Shown: positions 34,839 through 45,391 of the stretch, one piece after another | How positions within the stretch are numbered: the stretch's first letter is position 1 | Layout: every line of letters begins with the position of its first letter | Assembly: GCA_030710605.1 (NCBI GenBank) | Contig: CP092880.1 | Location: 13,583,000 to 13,646,999 of the forward strand | Length of the DNA: 64,000 nucleotides | From: Cordylochernes scorpioides | Lineage: Eukaryota; Arthropoda; Arachnida; Pseudoscorpiones; Chernetidae | Direction: 5' to 3' | Translations under genes and position numbers: made by a program | The notes under the pieces: generated by a model | What the model was told of the DNA's origin: nothing | Seen by the model: the letters and a program-made list of their open reading frames with translations, nothing else | Database searches by the model: none

Positions 34839-34880
34839 TCCACGAACGCGTTTCGCGCTTTTGGCGCTCGTCAGCGCGGA
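34839..34880 (-). ncRNA. Hammerhead ribozyme, left arm
   Basis: Mirror of the plus-strand motif: CTGACGA core, GCGC/GCGC stem II, GAAA, the ACGCGT stem III and a T at the cleavage site. Stem I is six pairs with one G-U wobble (TCCGCG with CGTGGA). Confidence 0.75.
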
Positions 34881-34923
34881 GTAGGCTGAACCATTGTCAT
34901 GGTTCAACCATGGTTCAGCCTAC

Positions 34924-34965
34924 TCCACGCTGACGAGCGCCAAAAGCGCGAAACGCGTTCGTGGA
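34924..34965 (+). ncRNA. Hammerhead ribozyme, right arm
   Basis: All conserved parts are in order: stem I TCCACG (34924-34929), core CTGACGA (34930-34936), stem II GCGC-CAAAA-GCGC (34937-34949), GAA, stem III ACGCGT (34953-34958), H17 = T (34959) and stem I closing CGTGGA (34960-34965). Predicted cleavage is after 34959. Stem III is a 2-bp hairpin, or a palindrome that can pair between two molecules, as described for short-stem-III hammerheads that act as dimers. Confidence 0.82.
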
Positions 34966-35656
34966 TGGCTTTTCTTGATTTATCAAGAAATTGGGTTGGC
35001 CAAATATCAGGGAACAGGCTAAATCAATGTTTAGTTGATTTCTGTTCTACCAGATGGCGCTCTGCCTTCTGTAAAGCACATGTGCTCCTGGTCAGGATAT
35101 GCTATTTTTAATCTCCACTTTCTGTTATGTTTATTTATGTTTACCTATATGAGAGAATCCTGTATGGGACGAGTATCCTTAATAAAGCCTTTTGTTGTTG
35201 TATGAAAGAGATGATACACTGTTTTTAGTTATTAAAATCGCCAATTAAATGACTATATAATAATGAATTTCTAGAATTTCTTAAACGGTGAATGAATAAT
35301 AAGAAGTATTGTCTCATCACTGGAAAATCTTCTCAGTGGTTTTACTGATTTGATCTACCATATTGATACAACTACTATATTTTTCATCTTCTTTTTATTC
35401 TGCATTTGAAGATCTGCTCTTGGTGATAGTATTTGGTAAAACGATTTGATAGTATTCCGTATAGTTATTAACATTATTTTTACGCTTTTTAGAGCGAATC
35501 CCTCCATGAACGACCGCCTCCCAAAGCGACCATTCTTTTAAAGAACAAAATTGATGTGACATAACCCAACCTCCGATGAGAGACCACCACTTCTAGAAGT
35601 GATTAGGAGTTTCCATGTTTTTTTAGCGGTCTCTAGCGTATTCTGCTTTATTTTGA

Positions 35657-36259
35657 AATGATATAAGTTATTGAATGAGAGGGTTTGGCTCATCAGTAGT
35701 GAAACCTCTCAGTAGTTTTACCAAATTAATCTCCAGACCGATCTCCTATTGTATTGGTTTTTTAATATACCCTGTATTTTCTATGGAAGGGAGCTTAGGG
35801 TTGTTTAAGGAACCTATGGACATAAGTTTATAGGTCTGTAGAGGTACATACATATAATTTCAAGGTATTACATCGAGCAAAGCTCTTCCTCAAATATGGT
35901 TTCATAACAGATATATATTAGTAAATTGAATTTATAAATTCAATTGCCATCTATCGCTAAAATTTGTTACAAATTTATAAATTCAATTTACTAATATATA
36001 TTTGTTATGAAACCATATTTGAGGAAGACCTTGCTCGATGCAATACCTTGAAATTATATGTATGTACCTCTACAGACCTATAAGCTTATGTCCATAGGTT
36101 CCCTAAACTCCCCTAAGCTCCCCTCCATAGAAAATGCAGGGTATATTCCAAAACCAATCCAATACAATAGTAGAGCGGTCTAGAGATTAATTTGGCGAAA
36201 TCGCTGAGAGGTTTCACTACTAATAAACCAAGCCCTCTCATTCAATAACTTATATCATT
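35657..36259. mobile_element. Large foldback element (~300-bp arms)
   Basis: The arms run from aatgatataagttattgaa to its complement, centred near 35958, with high arm identity and no coding frame. Relatives are at 25237-30565 (split by LTR elements), around the U6 copy at 42700-43060 and at 14784-15017. The short spacer and long arms fit foldback or large MITE types. Confidence 0.88.
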
Positions 36260-37320
36260 GCAGTAAAAGGTCTGTAGAGATAATATTTGATTATATTATT
36301 GAAAAGAAACACAGTAAATTTATTTTTAAAAAATTTCAACGATAAATGGCAATTGAATTTATGAATTTATAAACGTATATTACAAATCCCTTCTTAAAAT
36401 TTCAAAAATAAATAACCTGTAGAAATTTCTCGATAAGAAATAAATTGACTTTGTAATTTTCTATTGAGTTATTTAGGCAGAAAAAATGTTACAGAAAAAA
36501 ACTAGGTCATCTTATTTTTTTGCCTTTTATCATCGTTAATTTCAATTAAAAGATCTTCTTCCTAGAGCCTTCCTGAGACTAACAGAGCATACATATTCAT
36601 CAACGGCTCATTCTAATTTCCTATTCATCAATTTTCCAGGTCAAAATTGTCTTTAAATAAATTTCGATGAAATAATAGATGTGATGGTCAATTTCTCAAG
36701 ATAGGATCAGTTTCAAGTTTTTTTCAGGGGAGTTCCAAACCACGCCCAAATCATTAAATCCGAAGCTCAACATCTTATTAAATCGTTAAAGACCCTCTAT
36801 CGTACCTCAAACTCTTCAGAAAAAAAAGGTCACATTAAAGAATCCACTAGAGAAATTATCGAATAAATATTATCAATATGTGAATTGACGACATTACGAC
36901 CCATGGACATTATGCAAGAAGGGAAATTACGAATGCAAATACCTAGCCATCTGGTCTTTCGATGATTGCAGAGGCGTTCTGAAGATTGATTGGACAATAG
37001 ACAGACAATAGGTGTAATTGGCATGAAGCATCTACCATTTAGATAATGCTAGCTGCACCTATACTTAAAGTATCTTCGTTCTTGTAACAATAGAACAATT
37101 AGATTGTACTCACTGGCTTTAATTCGACATTAAGATAATAACCTCAAGTATGATATCAAAGAACAGTCAATCCTGATGAATGGATTGAATCTCTGAACAT
37201 ATTTCTAGATGATAGGTTAACTAGAACACAAGATGTTGAGAGACAGAGGTTTGCTTGTAGCGAATTTGATGTAAATGAGAAACAAAACATAAATACTAAT
37301 TGATATTTCTCTAAAAAATA
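36260..37320. other. Unannotated stretch
   Basis: I find no supported gene. The 64-codon minus frame at 36830-37024 has no recognisable motif. Confidence 0.35.
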
Positions 37321-37800
37321 GACACTTCAGCCAGTTAAAGTTTGATTTTCTGAACGTTTCAACAAAAATATTTTGTCTTCGTCAGGAGAAATAAAAATAA
37401 AACATTTGGCAAGCTGTTAAAAATTGTTTATATTTCTTTTAAAAATAGACACTTCGGTCAAAGTTTTATTTTCTCAATTTTTCAACAAAAATCTTTTGTA
37501 TTCGTCAGGATAAATAAAAATAAAGCATTTGGCAAGGCGTTAATAATTGTTATTCTTTCTTTTAAAAAATAGACATTTAGATCAGTTAAAGTTTGAATTT
37601 CTCAATGTTTCAACAAAATATTTTGTCTTCATATCAGGAGAAATTTAAAAAAGTTATTTGGCAAGGCGTTCAAAATGTCTTTATTTCTTTAAAAAAAAAA
37701 TAGACACTTCGGCCTGTTAAATTTTCTCAACGTTTCATCAAAAATCTTTTGTCTTCGTCAGGATAAATAAAAAGTAAAGTATTTGGCAAGACCATTAAAA
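37320..37800. repeat. ~113-bp tandem repeat, four copies, hammerhead-like
   Basis: Each unit has aaaaatagacacttcgg or a variant, a ttttctcaacgtttcaacaaa block, atcttttgtcttcgtcagga and a catttggcaag block. On the opposite strand this reads CTGACGA-stem-GAAACGTT. A single inverted copy is at 55480-55590. Confidence 0.8.
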
Positions 37801-37889
37801 ACTAATATAAAATATGAATATATTTATTAATTATATGTGTGTGTGTGAAATGAGTGCTTATACAAGTTTGTATAATACATCCATATATC

Positions 37890-38117
37890 GTTGAAAGGGA
37901 TAAAAATTTGACACTGATGATGAAGCACTGCAAACCTTTATCAATGCCGTAAATTCCATCCCCGAAGATGACTGGTGTAAGTGCTTCGATAATTGGTTTT
38001 CACGGATGAAATTTTGCATAGGTGCTAAGGGTGAATACTTTGAGAAACTCTGAAAATCTGAAATTTGTAGCTTTAATAAAAATAAGTAATTGCAAAAAGT
38101 TTTGGGGTGACCTTTGG
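37890..38117 (+). pseudogene. Mariner-like transposase C-terminus, copy 2
   Basis: Encodes the same tail as 16500-16735 (CIGAKGEYFEKL then stop) and ends in ttttggggtgacctttg, the counterpart of the 16500 terminal repeat. The catalytic part is absent. Confidence 0.6.
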
Positions 38118-38316
38118 GTCTCGCTTGGGTATAATAAGAATATTTATTAAAATCTAATATTTCGACGTGGCTGGTTGTCAGATTTCTTCTATTAGAACAC
38201 TTCGCTTGGAACACTCTATCCACTGCAACTCAAAAAATAGACTTTCATATAGGCAAATTAAATCGATTTTATTAGCATATTTTGATAAGGCACAATTTAG
38301 ATTATAGATTATAAAC

Positions 38317-38543
38317 ACAAGGTAATAATACCAAATACAAATAAATAAATAGTGTGTGACGTTTCGGTAACAGCGTTGTTGCCATCTTCAGTCAAAAGTA
38401 CTTAATGAGAAATTTTACCACAGCATGTTTTGAATAGTTACTGTTACATGCTGTGGTAAAATTTCTCATTCACTACTTTTGTCTGAAGATGGTAACAACG
38501 TCACACACTATTTATTTATTTGGATTTGGTCTTATTACCTTGT
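38317..38543. mobile_element. Palindromic element with hammerhead-like termini
   Basis: The arms acaaggtaataata and its complement enclose about 225 bp. Each arm carries CTGAAGA followed by a GG..AACA/TGTTACC stem. The left arm (minus strand) also keeps GAAACGTC at 38358-38365. Likely an inverted pair of short terminal repeats. Confidence 0.65.
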
Positions 38544-38585
38544 ATTTGCATATTTTGTTATTTATCGATGTAAAACAATTTTTAA

Positions 38586-38770
38586 AAGTCTTTATAAGGA
38601 ATACTCGTCCCATACATAATTCTCCCAGATAGGTAAACACAAGTAAACAGTTATTTACAGAAAATGGAGAATAACATCAATCTTTCCTTACACTGGGTCA
38701 TTCTTCTGTGTTACGTCTTTTGACTGTGTTGTTCTCCAGAATTTGTGAAGAAGCAATGTATTAGTCTTGC
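38586..38770 (-). repeat. LINE 3' end
   Basis: Minus-strand counterpart of the LINE end at 34500-35215, including cgtcccatac and the final hairpin. The tail is eroded. Confidence 0.55.
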
Positions 38771-39689
38771 TTTCCACTACTTTTGCTAAAAAAACATATG
38801 ACTAATTTTATTTCTCGGTTTATTATCATGTATTCTATCAAATTATAATATATTTTTGTGTGTTTATTTAATGTGTGAGATTTAGCTGTACGTATATTTG
38901 TGTATAAACATAAGACAATAAATAACGCGACATAACCAAATAAAACCAAATAAACCAAATGAAACATATATGGAAAAATCATATGAATATATTGAATGTT
39001 GAAAATTATTTGAAAAAAAAAATCGAATAAATATTCCTCTGTTTTATTATGATCATTTCTTTTATTGGATTCTGTTCTCTTTATTAGCTTTTGGCCCAAG
39101 AAGACCTTCAATAGGCCCTGAGAAAAATGTATTTACTCCCTCTTCAATATATTAACAGAATTAGAGTCCACTCAATAGACTCGCTTTTGCAAGTTCATTA
39201 ACGGTCGTGAATTGCTAAAAGAATCCGATAAATCTCCGTTGAAGGACTTTTTGTCCCTAAAGCTAGCCAGGTAGAATCTAATCAAAGAAATTTGTCGAAG
39301 TAAAATTTCACTTTTGATCTTTTTTTATTTATTTTTTTATTTTTATCACTGGAACACTTTTAGGTACACTTGTATATGGAACATATCATGTATATATATA
39401 TATGTATTTATAAAGTTTCATTGGTTTTTATGGAGTGTGTTTAGATGTCCTGTCAAAGGAGTTAACAGGTTGGTGTTGGGCAATCCTAAAGGAAGGAGGC
39501 ATCATTACTGGAGTGGTCGGCCGAGACGTCATGGGACGGCTAAGAAAAAAGTCAGCGGCCAGTTTATGACATTATTACTGGCGGTACAACACCGATGGTT
39601 TATGGCAGCGTGGTGATGATAGAATCTGCCTGGCGCCACCATCTTTATGTTCATCTTCTCAGAACCCTCGTCTTGGGACCCGTCGTTGA

Positions 39690-40790
39690 CTGATGGTGAC
39701 ATTGGTGGCTCTTGTTACTGTGACATTGTTGGCTCTTGTTACTGTGACATTGTTGGCTCGTGTCCTGTCTCATTGTTGGTTCTTGTTACTGTGGCATTGT
39801 TGGCTCTTGTTACTGTGGCATTGTGGGCTCTTGTTACTGTGACATTGTTGGCTCGTGTTACTGTGGCATTGTTGGTTCTTGTTACTGTGACATTGTTGGC
39901 TCTTGTTACTGTGACATTGTTGGCTCGTGTTACTGTGACATTGTTGGCTCTTGTTACTGTGGCATTGTTGGCTCTTGTTACTGTGACATTGTTGGCTCTT
40001 GTTACTGTGACATTGTTGGCTCGTGTTACTGTGACATTGTTGACTCTTGTTACTGTGTCATTGTTGGCTCTTGTTACTGTGCCATTTTAGCTCTTGTTAC
40101 TGTGACATTGTTGGCTCGTGTCCTGTGTCATTGTTGGCTCTTGTTACTGTGACATTGTTGGCTCTTGTTACTGTGACATTGTTGGCTCGTGTCCTGTGTC
40201 ATTGTTGGCTCTTGTTACTGTGACATTGTTGGTTCTTGTTACTGTGACATTGTTGGCTCTTGTTACTGTGACATTGTTGGCTCGTGTTACTGTGACATTG
40301 GTGGCTCTTGTTACTGTGACATTGTTGGCTCTTGTTACTGTGCCATTTTAGCTCTTGTTACTGTGACATTGTTGGCTCTTGTTACTGAGACATTGTTGGC
40401 TCTTGTTACTGAGACATTGTTGGCTCTTGTTACTGAGACATTGTTGGCTCTTGTTACTGTGACATTGTTGGCTCTTGTTACTGTGACATTGTTGGCTCTT
40501 GTTACTGTGACATTGTTGGCTCTTGATACTGTGACATTGTTGGCTCTTGTTACTGTGACATTGTTGGCTCTTGATACTGTGACATTGTTGGCTCTTGTTA
40601 CTGTGACATTGGTGGCTCTTGTTACTGTTGCATTGTTGGATCTTGATACGGTAAAATTCTTGTTTCGGTATCATTGTTGGCTCGTGTTACGGTGACATTG
40701 TTGGCTCGTGTTACGGTGCCATTGTTGGCTCTTGTTACGGTTTCATTGTTGACTCTTATAGCGGTGACATGAAGGTACTGTGGTCTTGTA
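39690..40790 (+). repeat. 24-bp minisatellite, over 40 copies
   Basis: The unit gttggctcttgttactgtgacatt repeats with few substitutions over about 1.1 kb. Because 24 is a multiple of three, several frames stay open for 70-170 codons on both strands, reading IVGSCYCD or LLALVTVT. These are products of the period, not evidence for a protein. Confidence 0.95.
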
Positions 40791-40805
40791 GCGGTGACAT
40801 TAAGG

Positions 40806-41060
40806 TTGTTGTTGTTGTCGTGTCCAATGCAGAGCCTCAGATGTCTCCATACATCTCTATCACAGCAGTCGCAATGTCCTCTATCTTGGGTGTGTGAAGC
40901 AGTTGTTCTGGATCCATGTCAATTTTCTAAAGAGCTGTGGCCATTGCTGGACATGAGAATATGTAGTTAGGTGCTATTTCCACATTAGGATAATTTTTGC
41001 ATGTCTTGTAGGTTCTTGTGCCATCTGGATGTATTGGCATTCCTTTATATTATATAATTC
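40806..41060 (-). pseudogene. Non-LTR retrotransposon C-terminal fragment
   Basis: Matches the LINE end at 12811-13410 in single copy, with the tail ccaatgcagagcctcagatg in reverse. The reading frame has decayed. It lies directly next to the minisatellite. Confidence 0.6.
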
Positions 41061-41099
41061 TGAGTCTTGTGTTTGTTTTGTTATGTTTCTCACAGCATG

Positions 41100-42006
41100 G
41101 AAGTACTGTGGTCTTGTAACGATGGATGAATTGTGGATATATGCAAATATTTAATCTCAGTTATTTGAAAGGTCAAATCTCTCAAATATGGTTTAATACA
41201 TTTTATATTCTGATAATTTCATTTTTAAAACTCCCCTTTCAGTTAGATTATAACTCTATATAATAATTTAATCGGTGGCGTCATTCGATTGGGAAGATCT
41301 CTAATGTGAGGAGAGATTGTAATATAAAAGAGCTTGATATAACACGGGAAAATATTGGCATATCATTATTATTATGCTTTTAACAATTGCGGGATAAATC
41401 GGCAAAACCGTAGGGAAGTTTATTTCTACTAAGACATGTAGCTTACGTCTCAAGATATACATTTCATCTACTCTATTACCAGATAATGCTATCTTCGATT
41501 GAAGGTCAGCCATGATCAAACATCATTTTACCTTCAAGACAACTTTCCAAGACGTGACTTTGATATTGTCTAAGGCCCCCAAAGACACACACAACACACA
41601 CACACAATAAATACCAGGTTTTTAATCCAAGTTGTAGATTTTAGATGAATTACCAATCAAGGCTTTGATAAGATGCATCTTCCTTTGGTTTGAAATAAGA
41701 GTTTTTCTTCCATTAGATGAGCTTCTTGTGTTCTGAATAGAAATTCTTTATTTAATTTGAGCTATAGGATAATGGTTATTCCCAATTTAACAAAATAATT
41801 TTTAAAATATTGACTGATTCTGTTTAATATGTTAATAAGTATATAAAAAGAAAGACACAAAATGTAAATCTCAAATAAGTAAGAATAGATTGGCATTGAA
41901 AAATCAATAAAGCTGATGATGCATTGGCAAAAACAGATGTAAGAGCGGCTATTTGACTTGATCTTTTATAAAAAAGTAGAATCAAAACTGAAATAAGCAA
42001 TTCATA
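41100..42006. other. Unannotated stretch with a CA microsatellite
   Basis: A (CA)n run lies at about 41583-41608. The other short frames have no recognisable features. Confidence 0.35.
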
Positions 42007-42020
42007 GATAATATCACCAA

Positions 42021-42486
42021 CCTCCCTTTGAAAATTAAACGATTTATAGCCCGTCAAAGGATTCTATGGCTACTTTTCCGCGAGGATATCACGGGATTTT
42101 GGAACAGCGACTCTTTAAATTGCTACTTCTGCAATGTTGACATCCAAGACAATTTGGTCCACTATCTATTCCATTGCCCATTCCTACATGAAAAGAGACT
42201 GGAAATTCGCGAAATTTCGGGGCCAACTCACTACAATGAACAACATGTATATAAAATCTTCACTACTCTCCTGCTGGATAAAACATTTGTTTATAAATAT
42301 TTTAAATATTTCAAGGCGATTGATAAAATGAGAGAAGAAGTGCTCAACTCCACAGGCAACGGCTGATTGCTCCCCCTCCCCTCTAAATTGCTTTTCCTCC
42401 TCACTCATGTACATATATAACCTTTTGGAGGAATCCCCTTTTAAGACAATAGTGTCTTAATAAAGGTTTTTGTTGTTGTTATTGTT
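42021..42486 (+). mobile_element. 5'-truncated LINE, 466 bp
   Basis: Bounded by the 14-bp duplication gataatatcaccaa at 42007-42020 and 42487-42500. It ends with an aagac..gtctt hairpin, taataaaggtt and a (TTG)n tail. Confidence 0.88.
42028..42366 (+). pseudogene. LINE ORF2 C-terminal end
   Basis: The open frame carries RFIARQRILWLLFRED and the cysteine finger CYFCNVDIQDNLVHYLFHC, like the ends of the frames at 44603 and 5794 but a different subfamily. The polymerase is missing because of 5' truncation. Confidence 0.75.
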
Positions 42487-42699
42487 GATAATATCACCAA
42501 AATATATTAAAGTGGCATGAAGAGATATCCTCAAAAACAATAGCAATAATCAGAATGCACTAACTAAACCCCATTCAAATATAAAACAATAAACTTTCTG
42601 AAGTGTATCCAAGTACCATATCAGTTCAGAACACAGCTTGTATTGGATGTACTAACCAGGATATGAAAGTCTACATTTCTTGTTAATAATATTTTTTAT

Positions 42700-43060
42700 A
42701 AACTCTTCGTTAAAATTATAAAAAAAATTAACAAATAAATTTACTTGAATCGTTTTTCTTTCAAATAATATCATCAAAATTTATCTCTACAGACTTTACT
42801 GCAATAATATAAGTTATTGAATGCTTCACAGTTTTGCGTGTCATCCTTGCGCAGGGGCCATGCTAATCTTCTCTCTGTATCGTTCTAATTTTAGTATATG
42901 TACCGTCGAACAAGCGTTAAGTTATTGATGGTTGATGAAGCTTATTAATAAAAGTTCTGTAGAGATAATATTTGCTATTATTGAAAAGAAACACATTTCC
43001 AGTAAATTTATTTGTTATAATTTTAACGATAGATGGTAATTAAATTAATAAAATTATAAA
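42700..43060. mobile_element. Foldback element interrupted by a U6 copy
   Basis: The left arm (ttacttgaatcgtttttc... ttactgcaataatataagttattga) and right arm (its diverged complement to about 43060) belong to the 35657-36259 family. The U6-like sequence lies between them. Confidence 0.6.
42822..42918 (-). pseudogene. U6 snRNA pseudogene
   Basis: The minus strand contains the U6 core: catatactaaaatt, gaacgatacagag, gattagcatgg, cccctgcgcaaggatgac and acgcaaa. It differs from conserved U6 by an extra GA in the ACAGAGA region, changes in the 5' stem-loop and in the 3' end (aactgtgaagca). The T-run terminator is missing. The insertion in the catalytic ACAGAGA box argues against function. No TATA or PSE is evident. 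It is likely retroposed. Confidence 0.9.
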
Positions 43061-43265
43061 TTAGATTAAAAAAAAGGCATATATTGGATTTAAAAAAATA
43101 TTTATTTTGCCAATATTTCGGCTGGCCGAACGCCAACCTTTATCGTGGCATTACATTTTTGTATACACAAACTCAATGCCTCGATAAAGGTTGGCGTTCG
43201 GCCAGCCGAAATATTGGCAAAATAAATATTTTATTAAATCCAATATATGCCTTTTTTATCTAATG
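43061..43265. mobile_element. Palindromic element P3 (Penelope-like inverted pair?)
   Basis: Arms of about 85 bp (aggcatatattggattta and complement) flank a 30-40 bp centre. Each carries a GGTTGGC-GTTCG-GCCAGCC hairpin followed by GAAATATT. A partly decayed copy is at 62095-62262. Confidence 0.75.
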
Positions 43266-43312
43266 AATTAAGTATGGATTGCTCTATTTTCAAAACAAAA
43301 ATTATAAATAGA

Positions 43313-45044
43313 TTTAATCAACATTTTTAATGACTCTACTCTACCAGGCATATACCTCCCTAATTTTGGAACGGTCCACCTTTTGATGTATGCCGACGAC
43401 ATAATTCTCATAGGAGAATCAAAAATCAATCTACAAATAAAAATCAACATGTTGAAAAAATACTTCGAAACAAATCATCTAACCCTGAACGAATCAAAAT
43501 CCAAGATAATGGTTTTCCGAAATGGTGGCCGCCCTGCAAAATCGGACAAATGGTTCTGGGGAGACCAACTGTTGACAGTGACATCGAAATATCTCTATCT
43601 TGGCTATCCCCTCACAACAACAATCTCGTTTAGTCAAGTGGCTTCATACTTTAAAGGCAAAGCGCTTGCAGCTACCGGCGAAGTATGGAAAATTATGGAG
43701 AAATCCAGGTTGAATTCATTTGGTTCATCAATGAAACTATTAGACTCGATTATCCTGTCAACTCTGCTGTATTCTGCTCCAATTTGGGCAAACGAAAAGT
43801 ACAAAATCTTGGACCAAATTCAGAATAACTATCTCCGACGACTATTGAACTTGCCGAGTAACACACCAGGCTACATACTACGCATGGAAACCGGACGCTT
43901 CTCACTAGGAGTCACAGCAACCAAACTAATTCTAAAGTTCTGGTTAAGAATATTAAAAATGGAAAAATCCAGATTGCCCGCAATCTGTCTAGCCCAATTA
44001 TGGGAAACGTCCACTCTGACGAATGCCTTTATAGGTTTTACAGAAAATTTAATGAATATCCTAAACTCAACTGGATTCATGTGGTTAAAGAATTGTTCAG
44101 ACCCCAATATTCTACAGAAAGCAATACCTCAAATTATCAGAATCACTATAGAACAGTCTATCCAAACCGACCAATCAAGAATAACCAATTCGAAGCTACA
44201 CACACACTACAAATATTTACATAAAACATTCGCAGCAGAGAACTATCTACTAAGTGAACTCCCACTGCCGGCTAAACGCCTCATTGCGCAATTGAGAATT
44301 CTATTTGTTTTATATCGAGAAGACCATATAAAATATCTAAGGACAGAAGACTTGTATTGCCAACTATGCAAAAATAGAACCGAAAATGAATTAGAACATT
44401 ATATATTTGAATGCATGCCTCTTGACACGGAAAGAAAAATACTCTTCTCTAAGATAGGCCATACACACTTCACATTATATTCTTTATTATCCAACTTTAT
44501 AGACAATAGTTCAGTAGCTCTAAATCTATATAACTTCCATAAAAATGCTGTAAAAAAGAAAGACTTAACCGAACATTCAAACATACCAAAAATTTCTGTT
44601 TGATGAGAAAGACAGAACCAACATCCAATTATTTGTTTAGGCAGATACGATAAGTTAACAATGATAAAACGGTGTTTACCTTACAACCCTGAACACGAGG
44701 ATTTCCTGGGAAATCTCTTAAAGATTTCTTAAAAAATACATGGCCCACCTGTGCTGTGTGAGAGCTTAAATGGTCTTGTTCCATATGTAAATACCTGTTT
44801 TCTTTCCTCTTTTCGCTCTCCACTTCTCCCATCCATATTTCCAAAAAATTTTTTTTTTTCTCTTTTTTTGAATTTTTTTTATTCTTCTTATTTTTTATTC
44901 TTTCTTATAATCTGTATATATTTACCAAATGTATATAATCTTTCTCCATTTTTTATTTCCCACTTTCATAGGTTTCTCCGTTTTGTAACCCCAAGGAGAA
45001 TCCTCTGTAAGACCTGTGTGTCTTAATAAAGGCTTTTGTGTGTG
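43313..45044 (+). mobile_element. 5'-truncated LINE, 1.73 kb
   Basis: Bounded by the 14-bp duplication aaattataaataga at 43299-43312 and 45045-45058. It contains the C-terminal part of a reverse-transcriptase frame, a 440-bp pyrimidine-rich 3' UTR and the terminus aagacc..gtcttaataaaggc with a (TG)n tail. Confidence 0.92.
43314..44603 (+). CDS. LINE reverse transcriptase, C-terminal part (~430 aa)
   Basis: The frame is open from the truncation point. It has PNFGTVHLLMYADDIIL, the RT active site YADD (43386-43397), then the thumb region with LNESKSKIMVFRNGG, and ends with the finger CQLCKNRTENELEHYIFEC. RT fingers and the endonuclease are lost to truncation. There is no stop up to 44603, so the insertion is fairly recent. 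The C-terminal cysteine finger and lack of RNase H fit CR1/Jockey-like groups. The exact clade is undecided. It has no ATG of its own and is not expected to be expressed. Confidence 0.88.
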   Translation, partial: LINIFNDSTLPGIYLPNFGTVHLLMYADDIILIGESKINLQIKINMLKKYFETNHLTLNESKSKIMVFRNGGRPAKSDKWFWGDQLLTVTSKYLYLGYPLTTTISFSQVASYFKGKALAATGEVWKIMEKSRLNSFGSSMKLLDSIILSTLLYSAPIWANEKYKILDQIQNNYLRRLLNLPSNTPGYILRMETGRFSLGVTATKLILKFWLRILKMEKSRLPAICLAQLWETSTLTNAFIGFTENLMNILNSTGFMWLKNCSDPNILQKAIPQIIRITIEQSIQTDQSRITNSKLHTHYKYLHKTFAAENYLLSELPLPAKRLIAQLRILFVLYREDHIKYLRTEDLYCQLCKNRTENELEHYIFECMPLDTERKILFSKIGHTHFTLYSLLSNFIDNSSVALNLYNFHKNAVKKKDLTEHSNIPKISV

Positions 45045-45391
45045 AAATTATAAATAGAAAAAAATTCGCTTAGGCAAGAGGTTTTTTTTCTTCTGATTAT
45101 TGAAGTGTTCAAAGATTTCAAAGATGTCTACGTAAACATTTCAAGGAGATAGGTAAGAAGAGTCTGTGTAGACAAGAATGATGTAATCTACATTTGCCGA
45201 TATCATATCTACATCTTTACAGCCACCATCCATTAGAGTCTTTCCTCTCTTCCTTGGAATTGGAAATTCCATGTAATTATTGTTCAACAACCTGGTTCTG
45301 TAGAACTTTATTGATTCTCTCCCGCGCATCTCCAATTCTTCATTTTAAACCATTTTGTCTCGTTTTTGTGTGCATAATTCTTATTTAAATT

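Larger units (their letters stand above)
34638..35108. mobile_element. Inverted-repeat insertion with hammerhead ribozymes (Penelope-like LTR pair?)
   Basis: A near-perfect palindrome (34692-35112, arms about 200 bp, centre about 34902) plus a 54-bp non-palindromic left flank. A perfect 20-bp direct repeat of the LINE host sequence bounds it (34618-34637 and 35109-35128), so this is a real insertion. One diverged arm is at about 58040-58200. Penelope-like elements are known to carry hammerhead ribozymes in their terminal repeats and to occur as inverted pairs. The identification as such is inference. Confidence 0.75.
34500..35215 (+). repeat. LINE 3' end, split by the hammerhead foldback
   Basis: 34500-34637 and 35129-35215 are parts of one LINE end. 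The last part reads tatgggacgagtatccttaataaagcc with a (TTG)n tail. A minus-strand relative is at 38586-38770 (caaattctggagaacaac against caaattctggaaaacac). Confidence 0.6.

Noticed and set aside
39647..40695. Long open frames of 77-168 codons as proteins
   Set aside because: They are frames of a 24-bp minisatellite and occur in several phases and on both strands. There is no start context or domain.
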